Below, piece by piece: positions 6,876 through 13,742 of a DNA stretch of 14,515 bases. Within the stretch, counting starts at the first letter, position 1. Every line of letters begins with the position of its first letter. This stretch comes from CAYSND01 sp964642235. Its GTDB lineage: Bacteria; Bacteroidota; Bacteroidia; Bacteroidales; UBA932. The stretch spans positions 1-14,515 of the forward strand of contig CAZXOP010000042.1 in NCBI GenBank assembly GCA_964642235.1, in the 5' to 3' direction. Made by a program: the position numbers and the translations under genes. The notes beneath the pieces are model-generated. The model did no database searches. It worked only from the letters and a program-made list of their open reading frames with translations, and had not been told where the DNA came from.

Positions 6876-8927
6876 CTATTTCTCAATTCTTATCCTCGCA
6901 TCTACTGCGATTACCTGTTTAGAGTTTCCGAGGAGAGGATTTATATCCATCTCGAAAATTTCAGGTGCCGCAGAACAGAGTGCGGAGGTACGTCTTATTA
7001 TGTCAGCAAACAGTGAGATATTTACCCCTTCCTGTCCCCTCATACCTTTGATTAGTTTATAACTTCTCAGAGAGGTAATCATCTCTTCTGCCTCTATCTT
7101 AGAGACAGGGGAGAGTGCATAATTAATATCATTGAATGCCTCGACATATATTCCGCCAAGTCCGCATAAAATAAGGTGTCCAAATTTATCCTCTCTTTTA
7201 GCCCCAACAAAAATCTGTGTCCCTGAAAGCATAGGTTGGAATAATACTCCAATGGTATCGGGGATTCTCATCATTCTCTTGAACTCCGTGGTAAGTGTTT
7301 CATCGTCATTGACATTAAGGGAAACTCCACCAACATCTGACTTATGAACAGGACCTACCACTTTCATAACCAAAGGGTAGCCTATCTCTCTTGCTGCTTC
7401 AAGTGCCTCTCCAATAGTAAATGTAACTATCTCTTTCGCCCTTAGTATCCCAGCTGCGTCTAGTAATAATTGAACCTGTTCAGGCTGTAAATATCCATTG
7501 GAGTTAGTATCAATTACTTTTCTAATTAGTTTCATATCCACAGGAGGGGTGGTGGTATCTGTTATCACCTGAGGCATATTCAGGATATTAGCAATGGCTG
7601 CACCGAGAGATACTTCATCCGGGAAACTTATATTTCCCTTAGCTTGGAACTGATTAATCTCCCCTTCAGCATTAATTACAGAGGGGATAACCGGATAGAT
7701 CGGTTTCTTAGCTGTTTTCATCTTTTCGCTAAGCAAGTCGAAAACATCATAGACAGTATTTAATCCTGGGTTTCCGAATATAACTGTCATAGCATCCACA
7801 TCAAAATCATTTTGACAGGCGTCTATTATTTCACCAAGTTGAGCGGCAGTCCCTGTCGCAAGAAAATCAATAGGGTTAGCCACGGAAGAGCCTGGGTAGA
7901 GTTTAGATAATAATTGCTCTGCCTTTGGTCCACTAATATGTGGTATCTCAATACCATTAGAGGAGAGAACATCCGTCTGCATAACAGCAGGTCCACCTGC
8001 ATGAGTTATTACTGCTAATCTTTTCCCTTTTGGTTCGGGGAAAGTAAGGGCAGCAGCCACTGTAACGAGTTCTGTTCTGCTATAACATCTGATGATACCT
8101 GTTTTTCTAAAAAGGGCAGTTACTGCCTTATCGGGGGAGGCTAGGGCACCTGTGTGAGAGGTGGCCGCACGACTTCCAGCTTCGCTATATCCTGCCTTGA
8201 TGGCTGCTATCTTAGCCCCTTTCTTTATTAGTGATGAAGCATGTTTAAAGAGTTTTTGAGGGTTATTTATACTCTCAATGTATAACATCTTAACCATAGA
8301 GCTAACTCCATGCACATAAGTCTCGTCTAAATATTCCAATACATCTTCTACCCCTATTTGAGCGCAGTTTCCTACTGAGAAGACAGAACCAAATGAGATA
8401 CCGAGTTTAATACCTGTTTCAAGTATAAATACAATAGTGGCCCCTGAACCGGAAATAAGATCGACACCACCTTGTTTTAACTTTGGAATAGGTTGGGTAA
8501 AGACCCCTGTGTAATTTGGAGTCATTACTCCAATACAGTTAGGTCCAATAAGACTAGTATTAGTACTATTACATATTTGAGTTATCTTGTTCTCTAAAAT
8601 GGCTCCCTCTTCACTATCTTCATGGAATCCGGCAGAGAGAATTATGATAGCTTTACAAGACTTCTTTTTACAAAGAACCTCGACAGCATTAAGGCACATC
8701 TGAGCCGGAATGGCTAAGATGGCTAAGTCAACAAATGGGATCTCCTCGATGTTTCTATATGACTTTACCCCTTGGGTGGAGTCTGTTTTGGGATTAACAA
8801 CGAAAAGTTCGCCACTATAATTAGTCGTTAATAAGTTGCGCAGGGTAGCTCCTCCTGGTTTATGAACATCATCGGAACCGCCTACTACTACTATGCTTTT
8901 GGGTGATATTAGTTGTTTTGTAATCAT
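6876..8927 (-). CDS. ADP-forming acetate/acyl-CoA synthetase (fused alpha-beta, NDP-forming)
   Basis: This 683-residue cytoplasmic enzyme catalyses acyl-CoA + ADP + phosphate to acid + CoA + ATP, conserving energy by substrate-level phosphorylation. The N-terminal CoA-binding Rossmann domain starts SPKSIVVVGGSDDVHKPGG. The succinyl-CoA-ligase-like part holds SHTGALASPD, with the probable phospho-histidine at about 258. The C-terminal ATP-grasp domain (from about residue 475) holds GYPLVMKVVGPVHKSDVGGV and the end motif EIFEMDINPLL. Full fused alpha-beta length, no breaks. The start chosen is the ATG at 8927. A TTG seven codons upstream (8948) overlaps the -7 box and is rejected. It heads the operon that makes acyl-CoA by 2-oxoacid oxidation, so branched-chain or aryl acyl-CoAs are likely substrates besides acetyl-CoA (inference). 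Confidence 0.92.
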   Translation of the reverse strand: MITKQLISPKSIVVVGGSDDVHKPGGATLRNLLTTNYSGELFVVNPKTDSTQGVKSYRNIEEIPFVDLAILAIPAQMCLNAVEVLCKKKSCKAIIILSAGFHEDSEEGAILENKITQICNSTNTSLIGPNCIGVMTPNYTGVFTQPIPKLKQGGVDLISGSGATIVFILETGIKLGISFGSVFSVGNCAQIGVEDVLEYLDETYVHGVSSMVKMLYIESINNPQKLFKHASSLIKKGAKIAAIKAGYSEAGSRAATSHTGALASPDKAVTALFRKTGIIRCYSRTELVTVAAALTFPEPKGKRLAVITHAGGPAVMQTDVLSSNGIEIPHISGPKAEQLLSKLYPGSSVANPIDFLATGTAAQLGEIIDACQNDFDVDAMTVIFGNPGLNTVYDVFDLLSEKMKTAKKPIYPVIPSVINAEGEINQFQAKGNISFPDEVSLGAAIANILNMPQVITDTTTPPVDMKLIRKVIDTNSNGYLQPEQVQLLLDAAGILRAKEIVTFTIGEALEAAREIGYPLVMKVVGPVHKSDVGGVSLNVNDDETLTTEFKRMMRIPDTIGVLFQPMLSGTQIFVGAKREDKFGHLILCGLGGIYVEAFNDINYALSPVSKIEAEEMITSLRSYKLIKGMRGQEGVNISLFADIIRRTSALCSAAPEIFEMDINPLLGNSKQVIAVDARIRIEK

Positions 8928-8945
8928 CTCTTCGCAATATTTCGG

Positions 8946-8953
8946 CAAATATA
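8946..8953 (-). promoter_or_regulatory. -7 promoter box for the acyl-CoA synthetase/oxidoreductase operon
   Basis: On the - strand TATATTTG (8953 to 8946) is an exact TAnnTTTG match. Transcription would start near 8940, giving a leader of roughly a dozen bases before the ATG at 8927. I see no good -33 TTTG at the expected distance, so this is a weaker or activator-dependent promoter if real. Confidence 0.5.
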
Positions 8954-9033
8954 ATAAAAAGTCAATAAATTAGCCATAATATCTTATAATAATTAACAAA
9001 TAGTCGATAAATTCTTATTAATTCCAATTTTTA

Positions 9034-9073
9034 AGAATAAATTTCTTATTCTACATACAAATTTGTACTTTTG
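9034..9073 (+). promoter_or_regulatory. promoter of the MTA-salvage operon, with two overlapping inverted repeats
   Basis: TACTTTTG at 9066-9073 is an exact TAnnTTTG box. TTTC at 9042-9045 is a one-mismatch -33 box at 20-base spacing. Predicted transcription starts near 9077-9080, about 17 bases ahead of the ATG at 9096. A 7-5-7 inverted repeat (9034-9040 with 9046-9052) surrounds the -33 box, and a perfect 12-bp palindrome, TACAAATTTGTA (9056-9067), runs into the -7 box. Either could be an operator, but both are AT-only or nearly so. Confidence 0.6.
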
Positions 9074-9095
9074 TTAAAATAAACTTTTTGGTAGT

Positions 9096-10364
9096 ATGAG
9101 TTCCATTTTAGTTAAGAACATTATTCATAATGGTGAGTTAAAGGATATTCTAATTCTTGAAAATTTAATAATAAAAATAGAGAAAGATATTCTTTATGAT
9201 GCTGATAATATTATTGATGGGAATAGGATGACCGTTATCCCCGGTCTCATTAATATGCATACTCACTCTGCAATGACTTTATTGAGGGGGTTTCAAGAAG
9301 ACCTCCCCCTATTTGAGTGGTTGCAAAAAGTGTGGGAAGTAGAGGCTAAGTTAGATGAGGAGATGATATATTGGGGGACGAAGCTGGCTTGCCTGGAGAT
9401 GATTAAAAATGGCATTACCTGTTTTAATGATATGTATTGGCATATTCCTTATGCAGAAAAGGCTATAAATGAGTCAGGTATGAGGTCAGTGCTCTCTTAT
9501 GTACTCCTCGATAATGGGGATTTAGCCAAAGCAGAACGTCAGAAAAGAGAGTGTGAAGAGGCTTATCATCTCTCCAAAAGTTGGAATTCGAGAAATCGTT
9601 TTGCTGTGGCAGTCCATGGCGGATATACTGTGACAGAGGAGAATATGCTCTGGGCTACTAATTTCGCTTATGATAATAATCTCCTTCTCCATATACACCT
9701 CTCAGAGACTCAAAAAGAGTTAATCAGCTCTATGGAGCGTTACGGAATGTCACCCGTTAAAAGGATGAAATGTCTCGGGATGTTGAATGACAATGTTATA
9801 GCTGCTCACTGTGTCTGGATTGATGAGGAGGATATAGATATATTGGGGAGCAGGAGGGTTAATGTTGTCCATAATGTCAATTCTAATTTGAAACTTGCTT
9901 CCGGTTATAAATTTAAGTATAGAGAGTTAAAGAAGGCGGGTGCTAACCTTACCCTTGGTACAGATGGTGCGGCCTCTTCAAATAATTTGGACCTTCTTGA
10001 AGCTATGAAGACTACTGCCATTATGCAGAAAGCTTGGAGGAATGATCCGAGAGCTATGCCATTAAATGAGTTAATGGATATGGCTACTATTAACGCAGCC
10101 AAAGCGTTGAGAATAAATGCTGGTAGAGTGGAAGTGGGTGCCTTGGCAGACTTGGCTCTAATAAATACGGACTCTGCTGCCTTTACCCCTAATTTTAATT
10201 TCGAGGCAAATCTTATCTATTCTGCAAATAGCTCTTGTGTGGATACTCTTATATGTGATGGTAAAATTCTTATGAAATCGAGAGTTGTCCCGGGAGAGTC
10301 TGATATTTTAAGAAAGGCTAATGAAGTGGCCTCTAACCTTATTTCGAAATCAAAAAATCAATGA
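9096..10364 (+). CDS. mtaD: 5-methylthioadenosine/S-adenosylhomocysteine deaminase family amidohydrolase
   Basis: This 422-residue metal-dependent amidohydrolase belongs to the TIM-barrel MtaD/TrzN/SSN group. Visible metal and catalytic motifs are GLINMHTHSAMTLLRG (H55, H57), VAVHGGYT (H174, where the family usually reads HAPYT), HIHLSET (H201 with E204), AAHCVW (H238), and GTDGAASSNNLDLLEA (D290). The C-terminal small domain ends in the usual AGRVEVGALADLALI composite sandwich. Family members deaminate MTA, SAH, adenosine or 5'-deoxyadenosine to the inosine analogue. The downstream purine phosphorylase (ATGA overlap) and MtnA favour MTA or 5'-deoxyadenosine as the physiological substrate here. 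It is the first gene of a five-gene rightward operon with its own promoter. Guanine or chlorohydrolase-type activity is a less likely alternative. Confidence 0.87.
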   Translation: MSSILVKNIIHNGELKDILILENLIIKIEKDILYDADNIIDGNRMTVIPGLINMHTHSAMTLLRGFQEDLPLFEWLQKVWEVEAKLDEEMIYWGTKLACLEMIKNGITCFNDMYWHIPYAEKAINESGMRSVLSYVLLDNGDLAKAERQKRECEEAYHLSKSWNSRNRFAVAVHGGYTVTEENMLWATNFAYDNNLLLHIHLSETQKELISSMERYGMSPVKRMKCLGMLNDNVIAAHCVWIDEEDIDILGSRRVNVVHNVNSNLKLASGYKFKYRELKKAGANLTLGTDGAASSNNLDLLEAMKTTAIMQKAWRNDPRAMPLNELMDMATINAAKALRINAGRVEVGALADLALINTDSAAFTPNFNFEANLIYSANSSCVDTLICDGKILMKSRVVPGESDILRKANEVASNLISKSKNQ

Positions 10365-11194
10365 ATATGAACGAAAAATTAATTGCAATCCAAGAAGCTT
10401 CCGAATATATAAAAGTTCGCCTTGGAGGGAGATACCCCCAAATAGGGATAGTGCTTGGGAGTGGGCTTGGGAAATTGGCTGATAAAATTAGTAACCCGAT
10501 AGTGATAAAATATGGTGATATCCCTCATTTTGCCAAATCTACTGCAATAGGGCACAAAGGGAATTTTATTGCCGGAGAACTTGGTGGGAAATTTGTTTTA
10601 GCCATGCAGGGGAGGTTCCATTTTTACGAAGGGTACCCGATGGAGAAAGTGACACTTCCAATAAGGGTTATGAAATCATTGGGGATTAAGTACCTCTTTG
10701 TATCAAATGCTGCCGGGGGTGTTAACTACGACTTTAAGGTTGGGGACCTTATGATTATTCGTGACCATATTAATCTCCTCCCTAATCCGCTAATTGGTCC
10801 TAATCTTGATGAGTTTGGTCCTCGTTTTCCCGATATGACACGCCCTTATGACATTAATCTTATGAAAAAAGCAGAGGAGATAGGGGGTGAACTTGGAATT
10901 AACCTGAAGAAAGGGGTCTATCTTGCAGGTACAGGACCCTCTTACGAAACCCCTTCGGAGTATAAGTATTTTAGAATGATAGGGGCTGATGCTGTAGGAA
11001 TGTCCACTACACCTGAAGTTATAGTAGCTCGTCACTCTAATATCCCTGTTTTCGGTATGTCAGTTATTACAAACGAGGCACATGATGATTATGCAGAGGA
11101 CTTCTATAATGATGGAGATGATGTGGTTAAAGCTGCTGATGCTGCTGCAGATAGGATGACCGCTCTCTTTACAAAATTAATTGAGGAGCTCTAA
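10361..11194 (+). CDS. trimeric purine nucleoside phosphorylase; candidate methylthioinosine phosphorylase
   Basis: This 277-residue protein belongs to the trimeric PNP/MTAP family. The phosphate loop GIVLGSGLGKLAD (about residues 28-40), GRFHFYEGYP, SNAAGGVN, GPSYETPSEYKYFRMIGADAVGMSTTPE and the base-site stretch SVITNEAHDD are all present. The Asn in ITN corresponds to human PNP Asn243, which selects 6-oxopurines; MTA phosphorylases carry Asp at this point. By eye, the His that contacts the ribose 5'-OH in PNPs (human His257, in an NHEEV/SHxEV context) is replaced by Gly in NDGDDVV. This could admit a 5'-methylthio group. The gene overlaps mtaD by four bases and precedes mtnA by ten, so cleavage of methylthioinosine to hypoxanthine and methylthioribose-1-phosphate is the best-fitting role. 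Ordinary inosine/guanosine phosphorolysis is the alternative. A second ATG at 10367 could also be used. Confidence 0.9.
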   Translation: MNMNEKLIAIQEASEYIKVRLGGRYPQIGIVLGSGLGKLADKISNPIVIKYGDIPHFAKSTAIGHKGNFIAGELGGKFVLAMQGRFHFYEGYPMEKVTLPIRVMKSLGIKYLFVSNAAGGVNYDFKVGDLMIIRDHINLLPNPLIGPNLDEFGPRFPDMTRPYDINLMKKAEEIGGELGINLKKGVYLAGTGPSYETPSEYKYFRMIGADAVGMSTTPEVIVARHSNIPVFGMSVITNEAHDDYAEDFYNDGDDVVKAADAAADRMTALFTKLIEEL

Positions 11195-11198
11195 GGAG
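11194..11198 (+). promoter_or_regulatory. Shine-Dalgarno site fixing the mtnA start
   Basis: AGGAG, overlapping the last base of the phosphorylase stop codon, sits six bases upstream of ATG 11205. Strong Shine-Dalgarno sites are uncommon in this phylum, and this one decides between the ATG and the upstream TTG. Confidence 0.6.
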
Positions 11199-11204
11199 AT
11201 AAAA

Positions 11205-12254
11205 ATGGAGAGAGTTTTAGATTTTGACTCTGTGGAGATTAATAGAACCGGTGACGGGTTGGTGATATTAGATCAGACGAGGTTACCATCTGAAGAGTCT
11301 TTCTTAACTTTAAAAACTCTTGAAGAGGTTTATGATGCCATATACCATCTAAAAGTTAGAGGTGCCCCTGCTATAGGTATTGCAGCAGCTTATGGGATTT
11401 ATCTCTCTATGATACCCTTTGTTAATGAGGAACGAGAAACTTTTTTATTGAATTTTAATAAAAATAAGGAGTTCTTGCTTGGTGCAAGACCCACTGCGGT
11501 GAATCTTGGATTTGCCCTTCGGAGGATGGAGAATTGTCTTGAGAAGAGTCCCTCACTCTCTTCCAATGAGCTACTTAACCTCCTTCGTAGGGAGGCAGAT
11601 GCCATCAAAGAGGAGGATAAAGAGTGCTGTCTGAGAATTTCAAAGCACGGACTCTCATTGCTCCGTCCGGGATTCGGAGTTTTAACTCATTGCAATGCAG
11701 GTCATCTCGCAGTTTCAAGGTATGGAACCGCACTTGGTCCTATTCACCTTGCATTGCAGAGCGGAATGCCACTGAAACTCTACGTGGACGAGACAAGACC
11801 CTTGCTGCAAGGTGCGAGACTGACTGCATACGAACTTAAAAAGGGAGGGGGTGATGTTACCCTGATATGCGACAATATGGCAGGAGTGGTGATGAAAGAG
11901 GGGAAGGTGGATATTGTCATGGTGGGGTGCGACCGAGTGGCAGCAAATGGGGATGTCGCAAATAAAGTGGGAACCTCTTCACTTGCGATAATTGCGAAGT
12001 ACTACGGGATTCCATTTTATGTCCTTGGACCCTCGTCTTCCATTGATACTGAGACCCCGACAGGGGAGGGCATTGTTATAGAAGAGCGTCCCTCTTACGA
12101 AGTGACGGATCTTTATTTTTCAAAACCCATTGCCCCTAATGGAGTTAATGTGTATAATCCTGCATTTGATGTAACTCCTGCATCTTTAATTACAGGAATT
12201 ATAACAGAGAATGGTATCTTTACTGCCCCATATAATTTTAAAAAGAATGATTAA
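11205..12254 (+). CDS. mtnA: S-methyl-5-thioribose-1-phosphate isomerase
   Basis: This 349-residue protein of the eIF2B-like aldose-ketose isomerase family converts 5-methylthioribose-1-phosphate to 5-methylthioribulose-1-phosphate. Visible signatures are VRGAPAIGIAAAYG (R52, G53), ARPTAVNL, THCNAGHLAVSRYGTALG with the catalytic Cys at 163, ICDNMAG, and GCDRVAANGDVANKVGTSSLA with the catalytic Asp at 243. The length is normal and no key residue is missing. The start is the ATG at 11205, because AGGAG at 11194-11198 stands six bases ahead as a rare clear Shine-Dalgarno site. The in-frame TTG at 11181 lies inside the upstream gene and is rejected. The order deaminase, phosphorylase, isomerase follows the chemistry. 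The family can also accept 5-deoxyribose-1-phosphate. Confidence 0.95.
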   Translation: MERVLDFDSVEINRTGDGLVILDQTRLPSEESFLTLKTLEEVYDAIYHLKVRGAPAIGIAAAYGIYLSMIPFVNEERETFLLNFNKNKEFLLGARPTAVNLGFALRRMENCLEKSPSLSSNELLNLLRREADAIKEEDKECCLRISKHGLSLLRPGFGVLTHCNAGHLAVSRYGTALGPIHLALQSGMPLKLYVDETRPLLQGARLTAYELKKGGGDVTLICDNMAGVVMKEGKVDIVMVGCDRVAANGDVANKVGTSSLAIIAKYYGIPFYVLGPSSSIDTETPTGEGIVIEERPSYEVTDLYFSKPIAPNGVNVYNPAFDVTPASLITGIITENGIFTAPYNFKKND

Positions 12255-12897
12255 GAATCTTGTTTTCGATCTTGGAGGTGTTATAGTCCCTCTTAATAGA
12301 ATAGCTTGCCTTAGAGCTTTCGATGAGATAGTTGGGTATAAGGACTTTGGAGAGATACTAAGCTCTTATAGACAGATGGGGTTTTTCGATAAATTTGAGT
12401 GTGGAAATATAAGTGCCAAGGAGTTTCGCTCCATCATACGCCTGAATGCTCTCCCTATGAAAAATGGCAAACCACATATAGTAACTGACAGAGAGATAGA
12501 TTATTCTCTTAATAGATTTCTATTAGACATTCCTCAAGATAAAATAGAGACACTCCTTTTCTATAGAGGGGATTATAGAATGTTCCTTTTAAGCAATACA
12601 AACCCTATTGGTTTTGCCAAATGTAAAGAATTGTTCCTCGACAAAGGGTACAAGATGGAGTACTTTTTTGAGGAGCTTTTTCTCTCGTATAAGATGAAAG
12701 TTGCAAAACCTTCACCTGAAATATTTATTAAGATGCTTGCAAAGGCTGATATTAAAGCAGAAGAGACCCTCTTTATCGATGATGGTCCTGCTAATATCGA
12801 AGCAGCTAATGCTCTTAATTTCAAAACATTGTTATATAATCCTAAAGATGATTTATATGTTAAAGTTTCTGAGTCTCTCGAGCGGGAGCAATGCTAA
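12247..12897 (+). CDS. HAD-superfamily phosphatase (YihX/HAD-IA-like)
   Basis: This protein of 216 residues has all four HAD motifs: nucleophile D8 in LVFDLGGVIV, S116 in FLLSNTNP, K154 in KVAKPSPEIF, and D178-D179 in LFIDDGPAN. A helical cap lies at about residues 17-95. The usual DxD of motif I is DLG, as in YihX-type sugar-phosphate phosphatases (DLGNV), so the general-acid Asp is absent in the standard place. It lacks the DIEGT motif of MtnC, the enolase-phosphatase of the methionine salvage pathway. The ATG at 12247 lies inside the last codons of mtnA (8-base overlap) and is preferred to the upstream ATG at 12211, which would add 12 atypical residues. The substrate is unknown; linkage to mtnA suggests a methylthio- or deoxypentulose phosphate. 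Confidence 0.87.
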   Translation: MIKNLVFDLGGVIVPLNRIACLRAFDEIVGYKDFGEILSSYRQMGFFDKFECGNISAKEFRSIIRLNALPMKNGKPHIVTDREIDYSLNRFLLDIPQDKIETLLFYRGDYRMFLLSNTNPIGFAKCKELFLDKGYKMEYFFEELFLSYKMKVAKPSPEIFIKMLAKADIKAEETLFIDDGPANIEAANALNFKTLLYNPKDDLYVKVSESLEREQC

Positions 12898-13660
12898 TTG
12901 CTATTATATAGGCAATAATGATTTAGGGTTACTAATAGATGCCGGATTAAGTGGTAGAACCATAAAGAAAAGACTTGCAGAGTGTGGTATAGATATGGAA
13001 TCCATACAGATGATATTGGTAACTCACGAACATATTGACCATATCAGACACTTGGGGGCACTTGCCGATAAACTTAGTGTTCCTGTATTTACCACTGCAA
13101 AGGTTCATAAGGCACTGGAAACTCATCCTCTTACTGCCGGTTATATTTCAGGATGCAAAAGGGTAATAAAGGAAATGACCCCCTCCGAACATCGTGGGGT
13201 TAAATTTCTTGCTTTTACTGTCCCCCATGATGCAAGTGAAACTGTAGGGTATTTTATAGATTTTTCCGGACATAAATTCGTCTTTATGACTGACTTAGGT
13301 GATGTCCCTGATCATGCCTTAGAGTATGCACGTCAGGCAGATTATGTAATATTGGAGTCTAATTATGATAAAGAGATGTTGCTGGATGGGCCATATACAA
13401 TGGAGCTGAAAATGAGAATCTTACAAGGTAATGGACACCTTAGCAATGAACAGTGTGGTAATGCTTTGCAGAAAATATACAATGGAAATCAGAAGGCGAT
13501 ATTTCTTTGCCATTTAAGTGAGAACAATAACTCTCCTGAGAAAGCTTATAACTCTGCACGATTTGCACTCTCTTCAATAGGGGTGGAGGTCGGACGTGAT
13601 GTAAGGTTATATTGCCTCCCGCGTAAGGAATCCTCCCCGGTGTTTTCTATCCCCTCCTGA
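12857..13660 (+). CDS. metallo-beta-lactamase-fold hydrolase, YycJ/WalJ-like
   Basis: This 267-residue protein opens with the family hallmark MLKFLSLSSGSNANCYYIG. The metal-binding THEHIDH lies at 56-62 (H57, H59, D61, H62), followed by H124, D146 in FMTDLGD, ESNYD at 167-171, GNGHLSNEQC (H194) and FLCHLSENNN (H219). All expected ligands are present. YycJ-type proteins are cytoplasmic and have been linked to nuclease or DNA-repair activity and to cell-wall regulation in Firmicutes; the biochemical role in Bacteroidota is not settled. The chosen ATG (12857) gives a 41-base out-of-frame overlap with the HAD gene. The ORF could be extended upstream to 12701, but those residues are the shifted frame of the HAD gene and are rejected. 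It is the last gene before the terminator and probably a housekeeping rider on the operon. Confidence 0.88.
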   Translation: MLKFLSLSSGSNANCYYIGNNDLGLLIDAGLSGRTIKKRLAECGIDMESIQMILVTHEHIDHIRHLGALADKLSVPVFTTAKVHKALETHPLTAGYISGCKRVIKEMTPSEHRGVKFLAFTVPHDASETVGYFIDFSGHKFVFMTDLGDVPDHALEYARQADYVILESNYDKEMLLDGPYTMELKMRILQGNGHLSNEQCGNALQKIYNGNQKAIFLCHLSENNNSPEKAYNSARFALSSIGVEVGRDVRLYCLPRKESSPVFSIPS

Positions 13661-13693
13661 GTCCTCCCCAGAGGGAAAGAGTTTGGAGCAATA

Positions 13694-13727
13694 AAAAAAG
13701 AGCCGACAGGGATGTCGGCTCTTTTTT
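13694..13727. terminator. bidirectional rho-independent terminator between the MTA-salvage operon and pckA
   Basis: GAGCCGAC at 13700-13707 pairs with GTCGGCTC at 13714-13721 across a six-base loop. An A-run (13694-13699) and a T-run (13722-13727) flank the stem, so it can stop transcription from either side. It lies between converging genes ending at 13660 and 13743. Confidence 0.92.
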
Positions 13728-13742
13728 GAATAGTTGTAATAA

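Noticed and set aside
6405..7062. Two overlapping plus-strand ORFs (106 and 164 codons) across the ferredoxin subunit and the small membrane gene
   Set aside because: The Cys/Tyr/Ser-rich translation is the shadow of the 4Fe-4S ferredoxin gene and the hydrophobic helix on the other strand.
8928..8948. TTG at 8948 as start of the acyl-CoA synthetase
   Set aside because: It falls within the TAnnTTTG box of the predicted promoter, and homologous N-termini begin close to the ATG at 8927.
12701..12856. N-terminal extension of the metallo-hydrolase to 319 residues
   Set aside because: The extra residues are the shifted frame of the HAD gene through its motifs III and IV; the family starts at MLKFLSLSSGS.
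12247..12897. HAD gene as MtnC enolase-phosphatase of methionine salvage
   Set aside because: Length is similar, but motif I is DLGGVIV and not the DIEGT type, and the overall pattern is closer to YihX/HAD-IA proteins.
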